64,000 nt of DNA from Climacium dendroides. Its lineage: Eukaryota > Streptophyta > Bryopsida > Hypnales > Climaciaceae. Shown one piece after another: positions 10,735 to 22,189 of this stretch. The DNA lies in contig OX467089.1 in NCBI GenBank assembly GCA_950106755.1, forward strand, positions 7,442,501 through 7,506,500, written 5' to 3'. A program made the position numbers and the translations under genes. The first letter of the stretch is position 1, and each line of letters opens with the position of its first letter. The notes under the pieces were generated by a model. It did not search any database and was not told where the DNA came from. It was given only the letters and a program-made list of their open reading frames with translations.

Positions 10735-11325
10735 GATGGATCATTGTTAAATTTGTGGCTTGTGTGTTGAAGAAGCGAGAACAATGACAAGCCATCCACA
10801 TTCCTATTGGGAATATTCATAGGGGTAGTTAGCTTTCTCTTTCAAGAGTCCGTGGTCACGCATAACTGCAAGCCCTCTACATATGGATGGGTGCGGCATT
10901 GACAGAGTGGATGTAGTGTTCACGGAGCTCGTTTGTGCATAGTGAGCAAGTTCTGAGATAGAGTGATCCTCCTACCATTACCGCCAATAGTACATCAGGT
11001 CCAATCGAGCTGACGGACGCGAAGGGATGTGGCATAGAAAATGGATGATGGTCGCTCCTGCCATTACATCTTGAATAATATACGGTTCGGGCGTGCCCTT
11101 GACTACCCTCCGTCATGCAAAGGAGCTCTGTCAACTCTGCATCCACTCTGTCAATGCGGCACCCATCCGTATCTAGAGGGCCCACAGTTATACGCGACCA
11201 CGGAATCTTAAAAGATAAAGCGAACTTCCCCTATGAATATTCCTGATAGGAATGTGGATGGCCTGTCATTGTTTCCGCTTCTTCACCACACAAGCCACAA
11301 ATTTAACAATGATTCATTGGGCACA
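10735..11325. repeat. Imperfect inverted repeat, arms about 210 bp
   Basis: The left arm, about 10735-10945, is repeated in inverted orientation at about 11108-11325. Examples are attgttaaatttgtggcttg on the left and its complement near 11300, and gcattgacagagtggatg against catccactctgtcaatgc at 11143-11160. The central segment is about 160 bases. A transcript would fold into a long stem. The arms carry mismatches, so this is not brand new. No transposase reading frame was recognised; the open frames on either strand look incidental. Confidence 0.6.
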
Positions 11326-11983
11326 AAGGCAATGCCAACATTGGTTCGCGTTGCTGTTGACCAGCATTTGATCGTGGACTTCACAATGCCCTGTAGAGTA
11401 TTCTCAACAACATGCTTGGCAAATAGATACTTGCTAGTGTTGATCAAGCGGAAGACTCCCCACACGTGCGAGGATACGATCGATTCAAGAGGCGCGATCG
11501 AAAAAATGCCGAGTGCAAATTTGCCGACCCTCCAGCTTATCATATGGCAAGCTACTGGGCATTGGAAAGCTATGGGTCACCGTGCAAGCTTTGGCCAAAT
11601 AAGGTAGGGATGGTCAGACCTCCTTTTCAAGAGGGCACCTCTCCTTCCTCGTCCCTCCCTTCCTTCCTTTCTGGGAAAGAAAGTCGGTGCACCATGTATT
11701 TTGAGGGGAAGCTAGGAATGATGTAAACAATGGTGGATCCCTCCGAGAAATCCATATTCAAATTGAATAAAGTATTTGTTCTTCAAACCAAAACCGTGTT
11801 TTTGTTGGCATGCACGCACGTTGATTTTAATGAGCTTTTTTGTTCCCTGCTGTTTTATTCATTGATTGTTTGTTCCCACAATGCACCCCCACAACTGACT
11901 CAAATGTTCAAGTATTGAATAAAACATATCACGTTATTCAGTGCATATCAAATCAAGAAGGCCATCCGTTGGAGTGGTATTCA
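11326..11983. other. Intergenic, no gene recognised
   Basis: Only short overlapping open frames on both strands are present, with no family resemblance. There is a pyrimidine-rich patch near 11638-11672. Nothing else is supported. Confidence 0.4.
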
Positions 11984-11986
11984 ATG

Positions 11987-12139
11987 CACTACAAGAGAAA
12001 GTGTCCGAATTGTCTAAACTTGTCAATTTTTTGTCAATTTTTTGTCAATTAGGACTAGTTGATTCAGGTCAGTTTCTGTCAATTAGGACTAGTTGATTCA
12101 GGCCACTTTCTGTCAATTAGGACACTTTCTCTTGTAGTG
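11987..12139. mobile_element. Miniature CACTA element, 153 bp, ATG target duplication
   Basis: It starts CACTACAAGAGAAAGTGTCC and ends with the exact complement (ggacactttctcttgtagtg). It is flanked by identical ATG trinucleotides at 11984-11986 and 12140-12142, as expected for the 3-bp CACTA duplication. The interior consists of short direct repeats of tgtcaattaggactagttga (12045-12120). No coding capacity. Confidence 0.85.
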
Positions 12140-12396
12140 ATGAAATTGAAACAAAAGGATTAGACAAGTTGTAGGGGATCCCTCCATTGGGGAAATTGTG
12201 ATAGGCAAGTGACCGCGTAGATGCTAGTTTCTGTGTGAAGGAAGTAGTAAGCTGGCAATCAAATTCTATGGTCTGTTGCAATCTTTTCAAAAATCTAATT
12301 CTTCCAAGGACTTTGCTCCCATGTACATTTGGCTACGCAAACTTCTTAGTGGCGATGGAGGAAATTGCAGCAAGTTCCGTGAACGATGCTGTCCAC

Positions 12397-13131
12397 TAAG
12401 GTAGGTGGATGGAATTCCAACCCTCTTCTTCAGACCGTCCCCTAGCTGGCTTTAAAATGGACCTTAAGAGGTTGGTAAATAGGTAATCAATGTTTCTTTG
12501 ATGATGAAAAAGAGGTTTATCATTTATCAATTATTTGTTCATACTTTGATAGGGGACATAATTAGAGCCAATGTGGGTCCATTTCTGAAAACATGTGTGT
12601 GCATTCCGAAAAAAAATGCACTCAAACTTTGAATGTTAATATCTTTTAATCCATATGGTCAAACTTCATGAAATTGTTACCATGTGATCTCATATAAGTA
12701 AAGTATAAGATCCTATGGTTCGATTTTCTTTAAACTATTTTTTTTGTTGCCTTAGATGAATTGAGCAAAAATGGCAGTTTTGAGTGTTTTTGGACCAGAA
12801 ATAGGCCTTGGCACTTTAGGAGTTTGGTTTAGTATACATCACATTTAGGAACCTTGTCTACTATATTTTTGCATGCTACAGTGCTTGTTTTCAGACCGCA
12901 CGTGTGTGGGTTTTGCAAGGCCTAGGGATCATAAATAGGTACCTACAGCAGAATTCTTTGAAAATTCATAAGTAATTCATAAATGCTCTGAAAAATATGA
13001 AACCACTTGGGTTAAATTCCAAATCAAATTTGCTTCAAGTGAAAAATAAAGTAAACTAATTTCAGGCATCTAAAGACCATTAAGAAGGCCGACCATCCCG
13101 TAAAGGGTCACTTCATGAGCCCCCTACCTTA
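12397..13131. mobile_element. Non-autonomous DNA transposon of about 735 bp (copy 1)
   Basis: The left end reads TAAGGTAGGTGGATGG and the right end reads gagccccctacctta (complement TAAGGTAGGGGGCTC). A second, inverted copy of nearly the same length lies at 61571-62300 and matches through the interior, for example the segments around ggcagttttgagtg and gttggtaaataggtaat. Matching length and ends at two unrelated loci support a mobile family. Its superfamily is not certain. Confidence 0.65.
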
Positions 13132-13487
13132 AACCAACCCTCAATGCCATCTTCCTCTGAGACCGTGGAGTGACTGGAGTCTAGTTAAGACCTCAGACTA
13201 ATGAATTGCCCAAAAAGAATCCCACATTGCACTGTCTCTTTGGCTTTCCTATTTTCCAATAGTCGAAAATGCTTGAATCTTCTATTGTATGATCCTCCAT
13301 CATGACCTCAATCTGAGCTTCCCAGTCGGGGAGGGGCCCCATTCCATCCCATGAGCGCTAAAAAAACAATAGAGTATGCACTTCAAGAACCCTGCAAGCC
13401 ACATCTCAACAAGTTTCCGATCTTCTCGGCTACCGGAAAACCGCCATTTCAATGGAATTTTGCCATTTTAACGAAATTGCCCATAGG
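13132..13487. other. Intergenic; ends in the right terminus of a short transposon
   Basis: No gene is seen. At 13453-13484 the sequence ttgccattttaacgaaattg and following bases match the right end of the AATTTC-type short transposon family. The homology shared by the GLP1 and GLP4 upstream regions begins immediately after it (about 13488), so the duplication breakpoint lies at this remnant. Confidence 0.45.
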
Positions 13488-13712
13488 CCTTAAATTTCCT
13501 CCTGACATAACAACACGTATTTCTACGACCGTTAATCACGGCAATTCCAGCACGGTTGTGACTCGGGAGTGGCTTTCCCATCTGTGCGACCCATGCACAA
13601 CTTATTCGGTTTTCTTTCTTCACAATAATACACCTCCGAGGTTTCCTCTCAGTTACCCCAGGGTCAATCCGTGTCTTCGAGAACCCCCTTCACAAGTCGT
13701 GACCCCGATATG

Positions 13713-13720
13713 TATATAAA
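13713..13720 (+). promoter_or_regulatory. TATA box of GLP1
   Basis: TATATAAA lies 171 bp upstream of the GLP1 ATG. It is followed by a leader shared with the other GLP genes (AACCCCC, then CAAGCAATTG and AACAGCAG). Position and conservation in all paralogues support it as the core promoter. Confidence 0.75.
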
Positions 13721-13890
13721 CTAATAAACCCCCAGCCCAAGCAATTGGAACAGCAGGAACCGTTTCAGTGCCATCCTTCAGTTTCCACAACCATCTCAGC
13801 TGACACTCCTAGATCTCTTGCAACTCACGGAGCTAGCTCGACTTGCAGCTGAACTCCGGAACCGATCCTTCAATTTCTGGCAGCAACGAC

Positions 13891-14556
13891 ATGGGTGTCA
13901 TGACCCGACGCAGCGTGTGGGTGACGGTGGCCGTGTTGATGAGCGTGGCGCTGGTGCCCATGCTCGCCTTGGCAGCGGACGAGGATCCGCTCCAGGACTT
14001 CTGCGTCGCGGACTGGAAGAGCGGAATCCACATCAACGGACTCGCATGCAAGCCCGCCGGTGAGGTGTCCGCAGCCGACTTCACTTTCGCTGGCTTGAAG
14101 AACGCCGGCGACACCAACAACGCCAACAACGCCGCGGGCACTCCCGCTTTCGTGCTTGAGTTCCCGGGATTAAACACTTTGGGCATCTCCGCGGCTCGCA
14201 TCGACTTCGCCAAGGGCGGCATCAACCTGCCTCACACTCATCCCCGCGCCAACGAGATTCTGATCGTGGCCAAGGGCGAGTTGTACGTGGGCTTTGTGGA
14301 CACCAACAACACTCTGTTTGCCACCACCCTCCAGGAAGGCGAGCTGTTCGTGTTTCCCAGGGGCCTGGTGCACTTCCAGCTGAACGTGGGCAATTCCAAT
14401 GCGTTGGCGTTCGCCGCTTTGAACAGCCAGAACCCTGGCGTGCAGCAGATTGCTCCGTCTTTGTTCACTCCGGACATCAAGGACGAGGTGTTGGAGAAGG
14501 CTTTCCGCATTGACGAGAAGACGGTGGACCTGATCCAGAAGCAGTTCCGCATGTAA
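13891..14556 (+). CDS. Germin-like protein GLP1 (subfamily A)
   Basis: An intronless 221-residue cupin. The ATG at 13891 is chosen because all paralogues start MGxM(T/N/A)RR; the open frame further upstream has no ATG. A signal peptide (Arg6-Arg7, hydrophobic 8-27) is cleaved near LALA|AD, so the protein is secreted to the apoplast. Cys38 (QDFCVAD) and Cys53 form the conserved disulfide. Germin box 1 is GGINLPHTHPRANE with ligands His115, His117 and Glu122; box 2 is FPRGLVHFQLN with His161. These hold Mn in germins and GLPs, which act as superoxide dismutases, oxalate oxidases or structural wall proteins. Which activity applies here cannot be read from sequence. Private changes include IHINGLAC, Leu113 (Pro in the others) and Asn121 (Thr in the others). 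It heads the tandem array. Confidence 0.95.
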   Translation: MGVMTRRSVWVTVAVLMSVALVPMLALAADEDPLQDFCVADWKSGIHINGLACKPAGEVSAADFTFAGLKNAGDTNNANNAAGTPAFVLEFPGLNTLGISAARIDFAKGGINLPHTHPRANEILIVAKGELYVGFVDTNNTLFATTLQEGELFVFPRGLVHFQLNVGNSNALAFAALNSQNPGVQQIAPSLFTPDIKDEVLEKAFRIDEKTVDLIQKQFRM

Positions 14557-16170
14557 AATTGATCAATAGCTTGTTACATCGAGTCACAGAGTTTGTGGAA
14601 TTATAGTAATAATAGGCTCATATAGCCACAGTTGCTGGATCAACATTCGTTTGAAGCGAGACAGGGTCCAGTGACTATTTATTGTGTTGGTCTGAGAGTG
14701 GCTGGTCTGAAGCCAAGGTTGAAGTGATCCTTCTATATACTGGTTTACCCATGATTAATTGGACCCCATGTAATTGAATAATGATAGCCTGCCCATCCGC
14801 AGGTTTTCTCATTTTCACATATTAAACGGTGTTCAGTGTGTTGAATAATAATTGAGTTACATATTCGAGCACACTTTGTGACCTTGTGCATTTGCATCAT
14901 ATCTCACTTTGAGGAAATGAAAGTCTGCACATCATGTTTGTTGACCAAATTTGAATAGAGTTTGTGTAGTCATAGATGATTGTGGTAATTTTGAGCCCTC
15001 ATTTGTTTCAGAAAGCTAGTAACTTGAAATTCCTGGTTAGGATGTTGCATTAAATTATTTGCTGGGTTCAGTAAGTTAACCTGCACCTGAAACCCTGTTC
15101 TCTTTGTTCATCCCCTGGGTTTAAAGTCCCCTTTTCTCTGCGACTTTGTGTAAACCTATGGTACCTAGCTATAATCGTATTAATAGCTAGTAGATGCCAA
15201 CATTTGATGTATTGAGGTTTATTGAAGCTTAATATCTAATGCCCTCAAGACAGTTTAGACGAATGTTTACTTCGGCTGGGTTGGAAGACTGCAAGTACAT
15301 CAGTAAGCTTATCTTTCATCCATTCAAGGTTGCACAGGTACAGTCTTTCACTTATTCAGACAATTAATTTAAGAGCACAGATGCATAATATATTATATCC
15401 TGGAGTTTATACTGTACATACAAGTGAAGGACGATTATCAGCATCTACGCACAGGATGCTGCACTGCTCGCAGATGGACAGCATCCCTTCGTGTTAATTT
15501 GAACTGCAATGCCGCCCCGCGATGTGTCACCACGAAAATTCTAACGTAAGTTTCAGAAACCCCGGCAGAAGTCAGAGCTCGAAGCACAGTTTCACTAACG
15601 TCGATTGGTGATCGATATTCCACAAGCCCAAAAATGTGACATATAGCTTCACAGCGGGCTAGTGTCAGGTCACAAACAACTGAAACAAGGACAGGTGCAG
15701 ATTTTGGTTTCACGCCGTGCAGCCTGATCGAACCGAGCTGAAGGAATTGATTATCGCCAATTTAACGAACTTGACGTTGATTGTGCTAACAATGAAGCAT
15801 CAACTGCTTTTTGAAGCTTGATAATGAAATACTCCTCGTGATTCCAGGATATTCGTATGATTATTATTTTTGCTAGTATTTTGGAACTCAGTTTTATAAG
15901 AGTCCGTAAAGATCGAAACTCACCCCAAGGACAAGACGTACTGAATTTCAACAACAATATCTGAAGCCAAGTTTATAACGATTAATTGTACCTGTTGAAA
16001 ATCTAGGCAGGCATGGCATGGCACACAATTCCAAGACTTGCACCCTCTCTTTGGCATTTCACTGTTGGCTGCTTTTATCAAAAGCAACAGAAATCAGTAT
16101 GGGGTGGTTGAAAAAAACAATGGACTTCAGTATGTTGGCCATTTCTAACTCCTTAATCTGAAATCTATCC
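14557..16170. repeat. Conserved GLP 3' flank module (GLP1 copy)
   Basis: This 1.6-kb non-coding block is shared, with decreasing similarity, by the 3' sides of GLP1, GLP2, GLP3, GLP4, GLP5 and GLP7. Shared landmarks are TTGAGGTTTATTGAAGCTTA, GAAATTCAGTACGTCT on the opposite strand, TTCAACAGGTAC and AATTCCAAGACTTG. It includes the 3' untranslated region near the stop. An open frame on the - strand at 15438-15713 is intact in the two tandem copies but broken in the inverted copy, so it is not called a gene. Confidence 0.6.
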
Positions 16171-16296
16171 ATGACAATGATATTTTATGTCTGTGAGTTC
16201 ACTCATTGAAATAAAGTTTATTAGGTCTATTAGGTCTATTTTCTATTGTAATTTGAAATTTTGAAAGATTCATACACTTAATTAATATATGTACTT

Positions 16297-16455
16297 CATG
16301 ATTGTCATACTAGACAAGTTACTATTCATTTTTTTGTCATGTAGGACGAGTTACTATTCATCAAATGTACCTCTCCTGAGAGGTACATTTGATAAATAGT
16401 AACTCGTCCTACATGACGAAAAATGAATAGTAACTTGTTCAGTATGACAACCATG
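16297..16455. mobile_element. Foldback miniature transposon, about 159 bp (unit 1)
   Basis: It is nearly a perfect palindrome. The outer ends read CATGATTGTCATACT and agtatgacaaccatg, the inner repeats read tagtaactcgtcctacatga, and the centre is tctcctgaga. It is copied at 22031-22189 in unit 2 and has a family member at 29056-29208. Transcripts would form a long hairpin. Confidence 0.75.
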
Positions 16456-17047
16456 CTTGAGATGCAATGGTTTTCATTTTGCAATAGCATTTGCATATAT
16501 AAACTTTTAATATGAGGAACAAATTCATAATAACTACACAATAGAAGTTCATTAAAAGTTGTTAATTTTTGGCCAATTATTGTTTAGATGCATAGCCCAC
16601 CTTTTGCAATGACATTACCTTGCTAGGACTATAACATTTGATCTATACAACTAATTATTTTTTTTTTACTTCCTACACATCTCAATAACATCCATTCAAA
16701 ATTTAAAATGTATTGATATAAAAACTTACTAAATTTTTTAATTGTTTATTCAATGATTTATATTATAATATTTTAAATTATTGCATATTTGTATGAAAAA
16801 AAATTTAGATTTTTTGAGCTAATTTTGCTTTTGATATGATTTTTTTTCATTTTTTCTTCAAAGATCATGATAAAATTCAAATCTTCACAAAAGCCTAAAT
16901 CTCTAATTATTTATAGAAGACATGTGGTTCATCTCTAGAAAATAAAATAAAAAATTATTTGGGACAATTTAATTGGACAATTGTAATTTGCAAGAAATGG
17001 TTGACCTATTGATTTTGTTCCATTTAGAAGATGTACAACTATAGGAT

Positions 17048-17222
17048 TGGGGAATTTCATTAAAATGGCAAATATTTTGTGACTTTGATATCTCCCAATT
17101 TAGACCGGGCGGTTTGAAATCTAGTACACTAATAGATTTCAGATCGACTGGTCTGAACTGTGGGAATGGCACACTCTGAAAATGGATAATGGAATATCAC
17201 CATTTTAATGAAATTTTCCATA
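17048..17222. mobile_element. AATTTC-type short transposon with two dyads (unit 1)
   Basis: Terminal inverted repeats are tggggaatttcattaaaatg on the left and the near-complement ttttaatgaaattttccata on the right, 175 bp in all. It contains two 19-20 bp dyads, tttagaccgggcggtttgaa (17099) and ttcagatcgactggtctgaa (17138). No coding capacity. Several relatives lie elsewhere in the window. Confidence 0.7.
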
Positions 17223-18199
17223 GGGGCTAGAAATATCATTTTATATGTATGATTTTTTCTCTCTATATATATATTCAAAAGTTAACTTTTAGACAAAAAG
17301 TCTATTATATCACCAAAGTCACCAAAGAGTCTATCATATCACCAAAATCACCAAAATGATGTTCATTTAATAAACAATTAAAAATTTTGGTAGGTTGCTA
17401 CATCAATACATTTTTAATTTTGAATGGATGTTCTTAAAAATGATGTGTGGGAAGTTGAAAAAACCAATTAGTTATATAGATCAAATGTTACAGTCCTAGC
17501 AAGGTAACGTCCTTGCAAAAGGTGGGCTATACCTCAAGCTTACCTAACCTAAATCAATAATTGGCTAAAAAATAACAACTTTAAACAAATTTATGTTGTG
17601 TAGTTATTTTGAATTTGTTCCTTAAATATCAGAACTTTATATATGCAAATGCTACTGCAAAATGAAAACCATTGCATCTCAAGAATGATGATTTCTTCTA
17701 CTACTTTTAGGATACTTTATATGGCTCCAAAAATCATAAAGTATGATATTAGCTTTAAAAAAATTTGAATATTCAAAAGTAAATTTTTTTTTCTATTTAT
17801 TAGACTTTAAAGACATATTAAATTAATATTAAATTAAATTACATTGTAATTAAAAAATTACATGTGAATGTACCCAAGTCCTTGAGGGATTAAATCATTC
17901 TTTTCTAGATTTTTCTTGCTAAAACAATTGGTATTTGCTTGTTGAGTAGGACACAGGATTTGATGATGACGAGGGCTTCTCACCGCAGCATTATGGCTGT
18001 GCCGACTTTTGTATCCTGCCCCGGCCAATCCAACAATCCGGCCATCTGACAACCTTCTTCAACTCGTACGAAAAGGAACTGAGGAAATCAAACACCAGTA
18101 CACCACTTTGACAAAAGTCCACCACTTTGACAAAAGTCCACCACTTTTCGTCATTCTGTTTTGGCAAACACGGAAAACCATTTCAACAGCGAGAAAATA

Positions 18200-19033
18200 C
18201 AGTCAGACCTCAATAAGTGTTACCTCGATAAGTGTTAAAACTCTATATGTGTTATGGAGATTTGTGCTCCCTTAAAATTAAGACTAGTAAGTGTTATGTG
18301 TTAAGTGTTATGCAATGTCGCGCTCCCAACTTTGTTAATTTTACCTCGATAAGTGATAAGTTTCCAAAAAAAGGCTTTTCGTAAGAGCCATCGCTTGGGA
18401 GGAGATAATTTTGAGGTAAAGGAAAGAGGTAGAGGAGGTTGCTGCTGTATTGGAACAACTAAGTTTGATATCCTCTGAGCCCCCTAACATGAATGTTCAA
18501 AAGTATTTAAATTATGAACTCAAGTTTGATTTGAATAACCCTTATCAGCCCACTGATGAAGAAATTATTGAAATGCTTTCATCTCAACAAGGTAGTAAAT
18601 ACGAAGATAGTGATCCTGATGAAGCTAATCCTCACGATATAGTAGAAGAGGTTGTAGGCTTTAAAGATGTAGGTAGTGCTCTTCAAATTTTGAAGAAGTT
18701 TTTGGAGCAAAGACCTAATGACACCATGTTATTTATTAGGAATATTGAAGCATTAGAAAAGGAAGTAGAATCTTGGCGTGTAACAAAAACTCGCCAAAAT
18801 ACTATTGATTCATTCTTTTGACGGACTTAGATGAATAATGAATCAATATTTTGTAATTTCATCCATTTTTTCTATAAATGTTATGTATTTACCTTTTTAA
18901 TTCTTCTCAGTGTTATTTTTTATAAGTGTTACAAATCATCGGCATCACCCTCTATAAGTGTTATGTGTTACTAGTGTCTAAGTGTTAACTAAAAGTATGC
19001 TCCCAACCCCTAACACTTATCGAGGTCTGAGTG
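18200..19033 (+). mobile_element. pogo/Tigger-like (Tc1-mariner) deletion derivative, 834 bp
   Basis: The left end CAGTCAGACCTCAATAAGTG and the right end (complement CACTCAGACCTCGATAAGTG) are inverted repeats. They are flanked by TA at 18198-18199 and 19034-19035, the Tc1/mariner target duplication. GATAAGTGTTA motifs repeat inside both ends. It retains only the C-terminal part of a transposase. A second copy sits in unit 2 at 23934-24767. Confidence 0.85.
18426..18821 (+). pseudogene. C-terminal remnant of a pogo/Tigger transposase
   Basis: About 131 open codons up to TGA at 18819. The pattern GSALQILKKFLEQ, then a helix, then TKTRQNTIDSFF matches the tail of Tigger/jerky-type transposases, which typically end with a Q-x-x-(I/L)-x-(D/S)-(F/Y)-F motif. 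The frame is closed by TAA at 18417, and the DNA-binding (CENP-B-type) and DDE catalytic domains are absent. It cannot mobilise itself. Confidence 0.75.
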
Positions 19034-19438
19034 TATATATTATCCAACATTTATTTTCAACGGCGACAAAGTCCAGAGATATCTTTAAATAAATATCCTT
19101 CCCCCAAATTGACACACGTCTAATTACAATTCAAGACAAGAAAACGGTCCTAAAAATCTCCTCTTCCCATAATCACACCATTTCTACGACCATTATATTA
19201 ATCACGGCAATTCCGTCACGAACGGAATGGCTGTTCAATTTTTCTTCATGCATTGACATCGGAGTGCAGCACCTCATTTTTGCGGTGAGCGTCCGAGTTT
19301 CCGTTCTGCAACCCCTGGGGCCTAGCTTCACAACTGTAGTACCGAATTCAGTTTTCTTTCTCCAAAGTAATCCACTTCCGAAATTTGCTCCCTTGCCGGT
19401 CACCCGAAGTCTCCGATAACAAGTCATGGCCCGATATG

Positions 19439-19447
19439 TATAAATAA
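19439..19447 (+). promoter_or_regulatory. TATA box of GLP2
   Basis: TATAAATAA lies 178 bp upstream of the GLP2 ATG and is followed by the shared GLP leader (AACCCCCACAGCCCA). The spelling differs from the TATATAAA of GLP1, GLP4, GLP5 and GLP7. Confidence 0.75.
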
Positions 19448-19624
19448 ACCCCCACAGCCCAGGCAAGTGTACCAGCAGCAACCGTTTCAGTGCCATCCCA
19501 CAAGTGAATTCCACAACCATCTCAGCTGACATTACGTACTCTCTTGATACTGACAGAGCTCGACTTGCAGCTGAACTCCCGAACTCATCCTTCAACTTCA
19601 ATTTCTAGCAGCACAGTCGTCGAC

Positions 19625-20290
19625 ATGGGTGCCATGAACCGCCGCAGCGTGTGGGTGACGGTGGCCGTGTTGATGAGCGTGGCGCTGGTGCCCATGCTCG
19701 CCATGGCAGCGGACGAGGATCCGCTCCAGGACTTCTGCGTCGCGGACTGGAAGAGCGGAATCACCATCAACGGACTCACATGCAAGCCGGCCGGTGAGGT
19801 GTCCGCAGCCGACTTCACTTTCGCTGGCTTGAAGAACGCCGGCGACACCAACAACACCAACAACGCCGCGGTCACTCCCGCTTTCGTGCTTCAGTTCCCC
19901 GGATTGAACACTTTGGGCATCTCCGCTGCTCGCATCGACTTCGCCAAGGGCGGCATCAACCCCCCGCACACTCATCCCCGCGCCACCGAGATTCTGATCG
20001 TGGGCAAGGGCGAGTTGTACGTGGGCTTTGTGGACACCAACAACACGTTGTTTGCCACCACCATCAAGGAAGGCGAGCTGTTCGTGTTCCCCAGGGGCCT
20101 GGTGCACTTCCAGCTGAACGTGGGCAATTCCAATGCGTTGGCGTTCGCCGCTTTGAGCAGCCAGAACCCTGGCGTGCAGCAGATTGCTCCGGCTTTGTTC
20201 ACTCCGGACATTAAGGACGAGGTGTTGGAGAAGGCTTTCCGCATTGACGAGAAGACGGTGGACCTGATCCAGAAGCAGTTCCGCATGTAA
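19625..20290 (+). CDS. Germin-like protein GLP2 (subfamily A), chimeric gene
   Basis: 221 residues, start MGAMNRR, no intron. Signal peptide cleaved near AMA|AD; Cys38 and Cys53; metal ligands His115, His117, Glu122 and His161 all present, so it should fold as a secreted Mn-type cupin hexamer subunit as other germins do. An extra N-x-T sequon at Asn76 joins the shared one at Asn139. The gene is a recombinant: to base 20212 it matches GLP3, and from 20236 onward, including the 3' flank, it matches GLP1. Codon use is strongly GC-ended against an AT-rich background, which is typical of a well expressed gene here. Confidence 0.95.
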   Translation: MGAMNRRSVWVTVAVLMSVALVPMLAMAADEDPLQDFCVADWKSGITINGLTCKPAGEVSAADFTFAGLKNAGDTNNTNNAAVTPAFVLQFPGLNTLGISAARIDFAKGGINPPHTHPRATEILIVGKGELYVGFVDTNNTLFATTIKEGELFVFPRGLVHFQLNVGNSNALAFAALSSQNPGVQQIAPALFTPDIKDEVLEKAFRIDEKTVDLIQKQFRM

Positions 20291-22030
20291 AATTGATCAA
20301 TAGCTTGTTACATCGAGTCACAGAGTTTGTGGAATTATAGTAATAATAGGCTCATATAGCCACAGTTGCTGGATCAACATTCGTTTGAAGCGAGACAGGG
20401 TCCAGTGACTATTTATTGTGTTGGTCTGAGAGTGGCTGGTCTGAAGCCAAGGTTGAAGTGATCCTTCTATATACTGGTTTACCCATGATTAATTGGACCC
20501 CATGTAATTGAATAATGATAGCCTGCCCATCCGCAGGTTTTCTCATTTTCACATATTAAACGGTGTTCAGTGTGTTGAATAATAATTGAGTTACATATTC
20601 GAGCACACTTTGTGACCTTGTGCATTTGCATCATATCTCACTTTGAGGAAATGAAAGTCTGCACATCATGTTTGTTGACCAAATTTGAATAGAGTTTGTG
20701 TAGTCATAGATGATTGTGGTAATTTTGAGCCCTCATTTGTTTCAGAAAGCTAGTAACTTGAAATTCCTGGTTAGGATGTTGCATTAAATTATTTGCTGGG
20801 TTCAGTAAGTTAACCTGCACCTGAAACCCTGTTCTCTTTGTTCATCCCCTGGGTTTAAAGTCCCCTTTTCTCTGCGACTTTGTGTAAACCTATGGTACCT
20901 AGCTATAATCGTATTAATAGCTAGTAGATGCCAACATTTGATGTATTGAGGTTTATTGAAGCTTAATATCTAATGCCCTCAAGACAGTTTAGACGAATGT
21001 TTACTTCGGCTGGGTTGGAAGACTGCAAGTACATCAGTAAGCTTATCTTTCATCCATTCAAGGTTGCACAGGTACAGTCTTTCACTTATTCAGACAATTA
21101 ATTTAAGAGCACAGATGCATAATATATTATATCCTGGAGTTTATACTGTACATACAAGTGAAGGACGATTATCAGCATCTACGCACAGGATGCTGCACTG
21201 CTCGCAGATGGACAGCATCCCTTCGTGTTAATTTGAACTGCAATGCCGCCCCGCGATGTGTCACCACGAAAATTCTAACGTAAGTTTCAGAAACCCCGGC
21301 AGAAGTCAGAGCTCGAAGCACAGTTTCACTAACGTCGATTGGTGATCGATATTCCACAAGCCCAAAAATGTGACATATAGCTTCACAGCGGGCTAGTGTC
21401 AGGTCACAAACAACTGAAACAAGGACAGGTGCAGATTTTGGTTTCACGCCGTGCAGCCTGATCGAACCGAGCTGAAGGAATTGATTATCGCCAATTTAAC
21501 GAACTTGACGTTGATTGTGCTAACAATGAAGCATCAACTGCTTTTTGAAGCTTGATAATGAAATACTCCTCGTGATTCCAGGATATTCGTATGATTATTA
21601 TTTTTGCTAGTATTTTGGAACTCAGTTTTATAAGAGTCCGTAAAGATCGAAACTCACCCCAAGGACAAGACGTACTGAATTTCAACAACAATATCTGAAG
21701 CCAAGTTTATAACGATTAATTGTACCTGTTGAAAATCTAGGCAGGCATGGCATGGCACACAATTCCAAGACTTGCACCCTCTCTTTGGCATTTCACTGTT
21801 GGCTGCTTTTATCAAAAGCAACAGAAATCAGTATGGGGTGGTTGAAAAAAACAATGGACTTCAGTATGTTGGCCATTTCTAACTCCTTAATCTGAAATCT
21901 ATCCATGACAATGATATTTTATGTCTGTGAGTTCACTCATTGAAATAAAGTTTATTAGGTCTATTAGGTCTATTTTCTATTGTAATTTGAAATTTTGAAA
22001 GATTCATACACTTAATTAATATATGTACTT

Positions 22031-22189
22031 CATGATTGTCATACTAGACAAGTTACTATTCATTTTTTTGTCATGTAGGACGAGTTACTATTCATCAAAT
22101 GTACCTCTCCTGAGAGGTACATTTGATAAATAGTAACTCGTCCTACATGATGAAAAATGAATAGTAACTTGTTCAGTATGACAACCATG
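22031..22189. mobile_element. Foldback miniature transposon, unit 2 copy
   Basis: Copy of the 16297 element carried by the tandem duplication. It holds the one base difference I noted between the units (T at 22151), which restores or breaks one base pair of the hairpin stem. Confidence 0.75.

Larger units (their letters stand above)
14479..20212. repeat. Tandem duplication unit 1, 5,734 bp
   Basis: It is followed directly by a second unit at 20213-25946 with identical spacing of every landmark (constant offset 5,734). The two look nearly identical by eye; the one difference I noted is C at 16417 against T at 22151. The unit runs from the 3' end of GLP1 through the spacer to near the 3' end of GLP2. 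Confidence 0.9.

Noticed and set aside
15438..15713. A 91-codon - strand frame in the GLP1 3' flank, identical in unit 2
   Set aside because: Identity only reflects the recent duplication. The inverted copy near 39455 has a frame-breaking change and stop, so the frame is not conserved.
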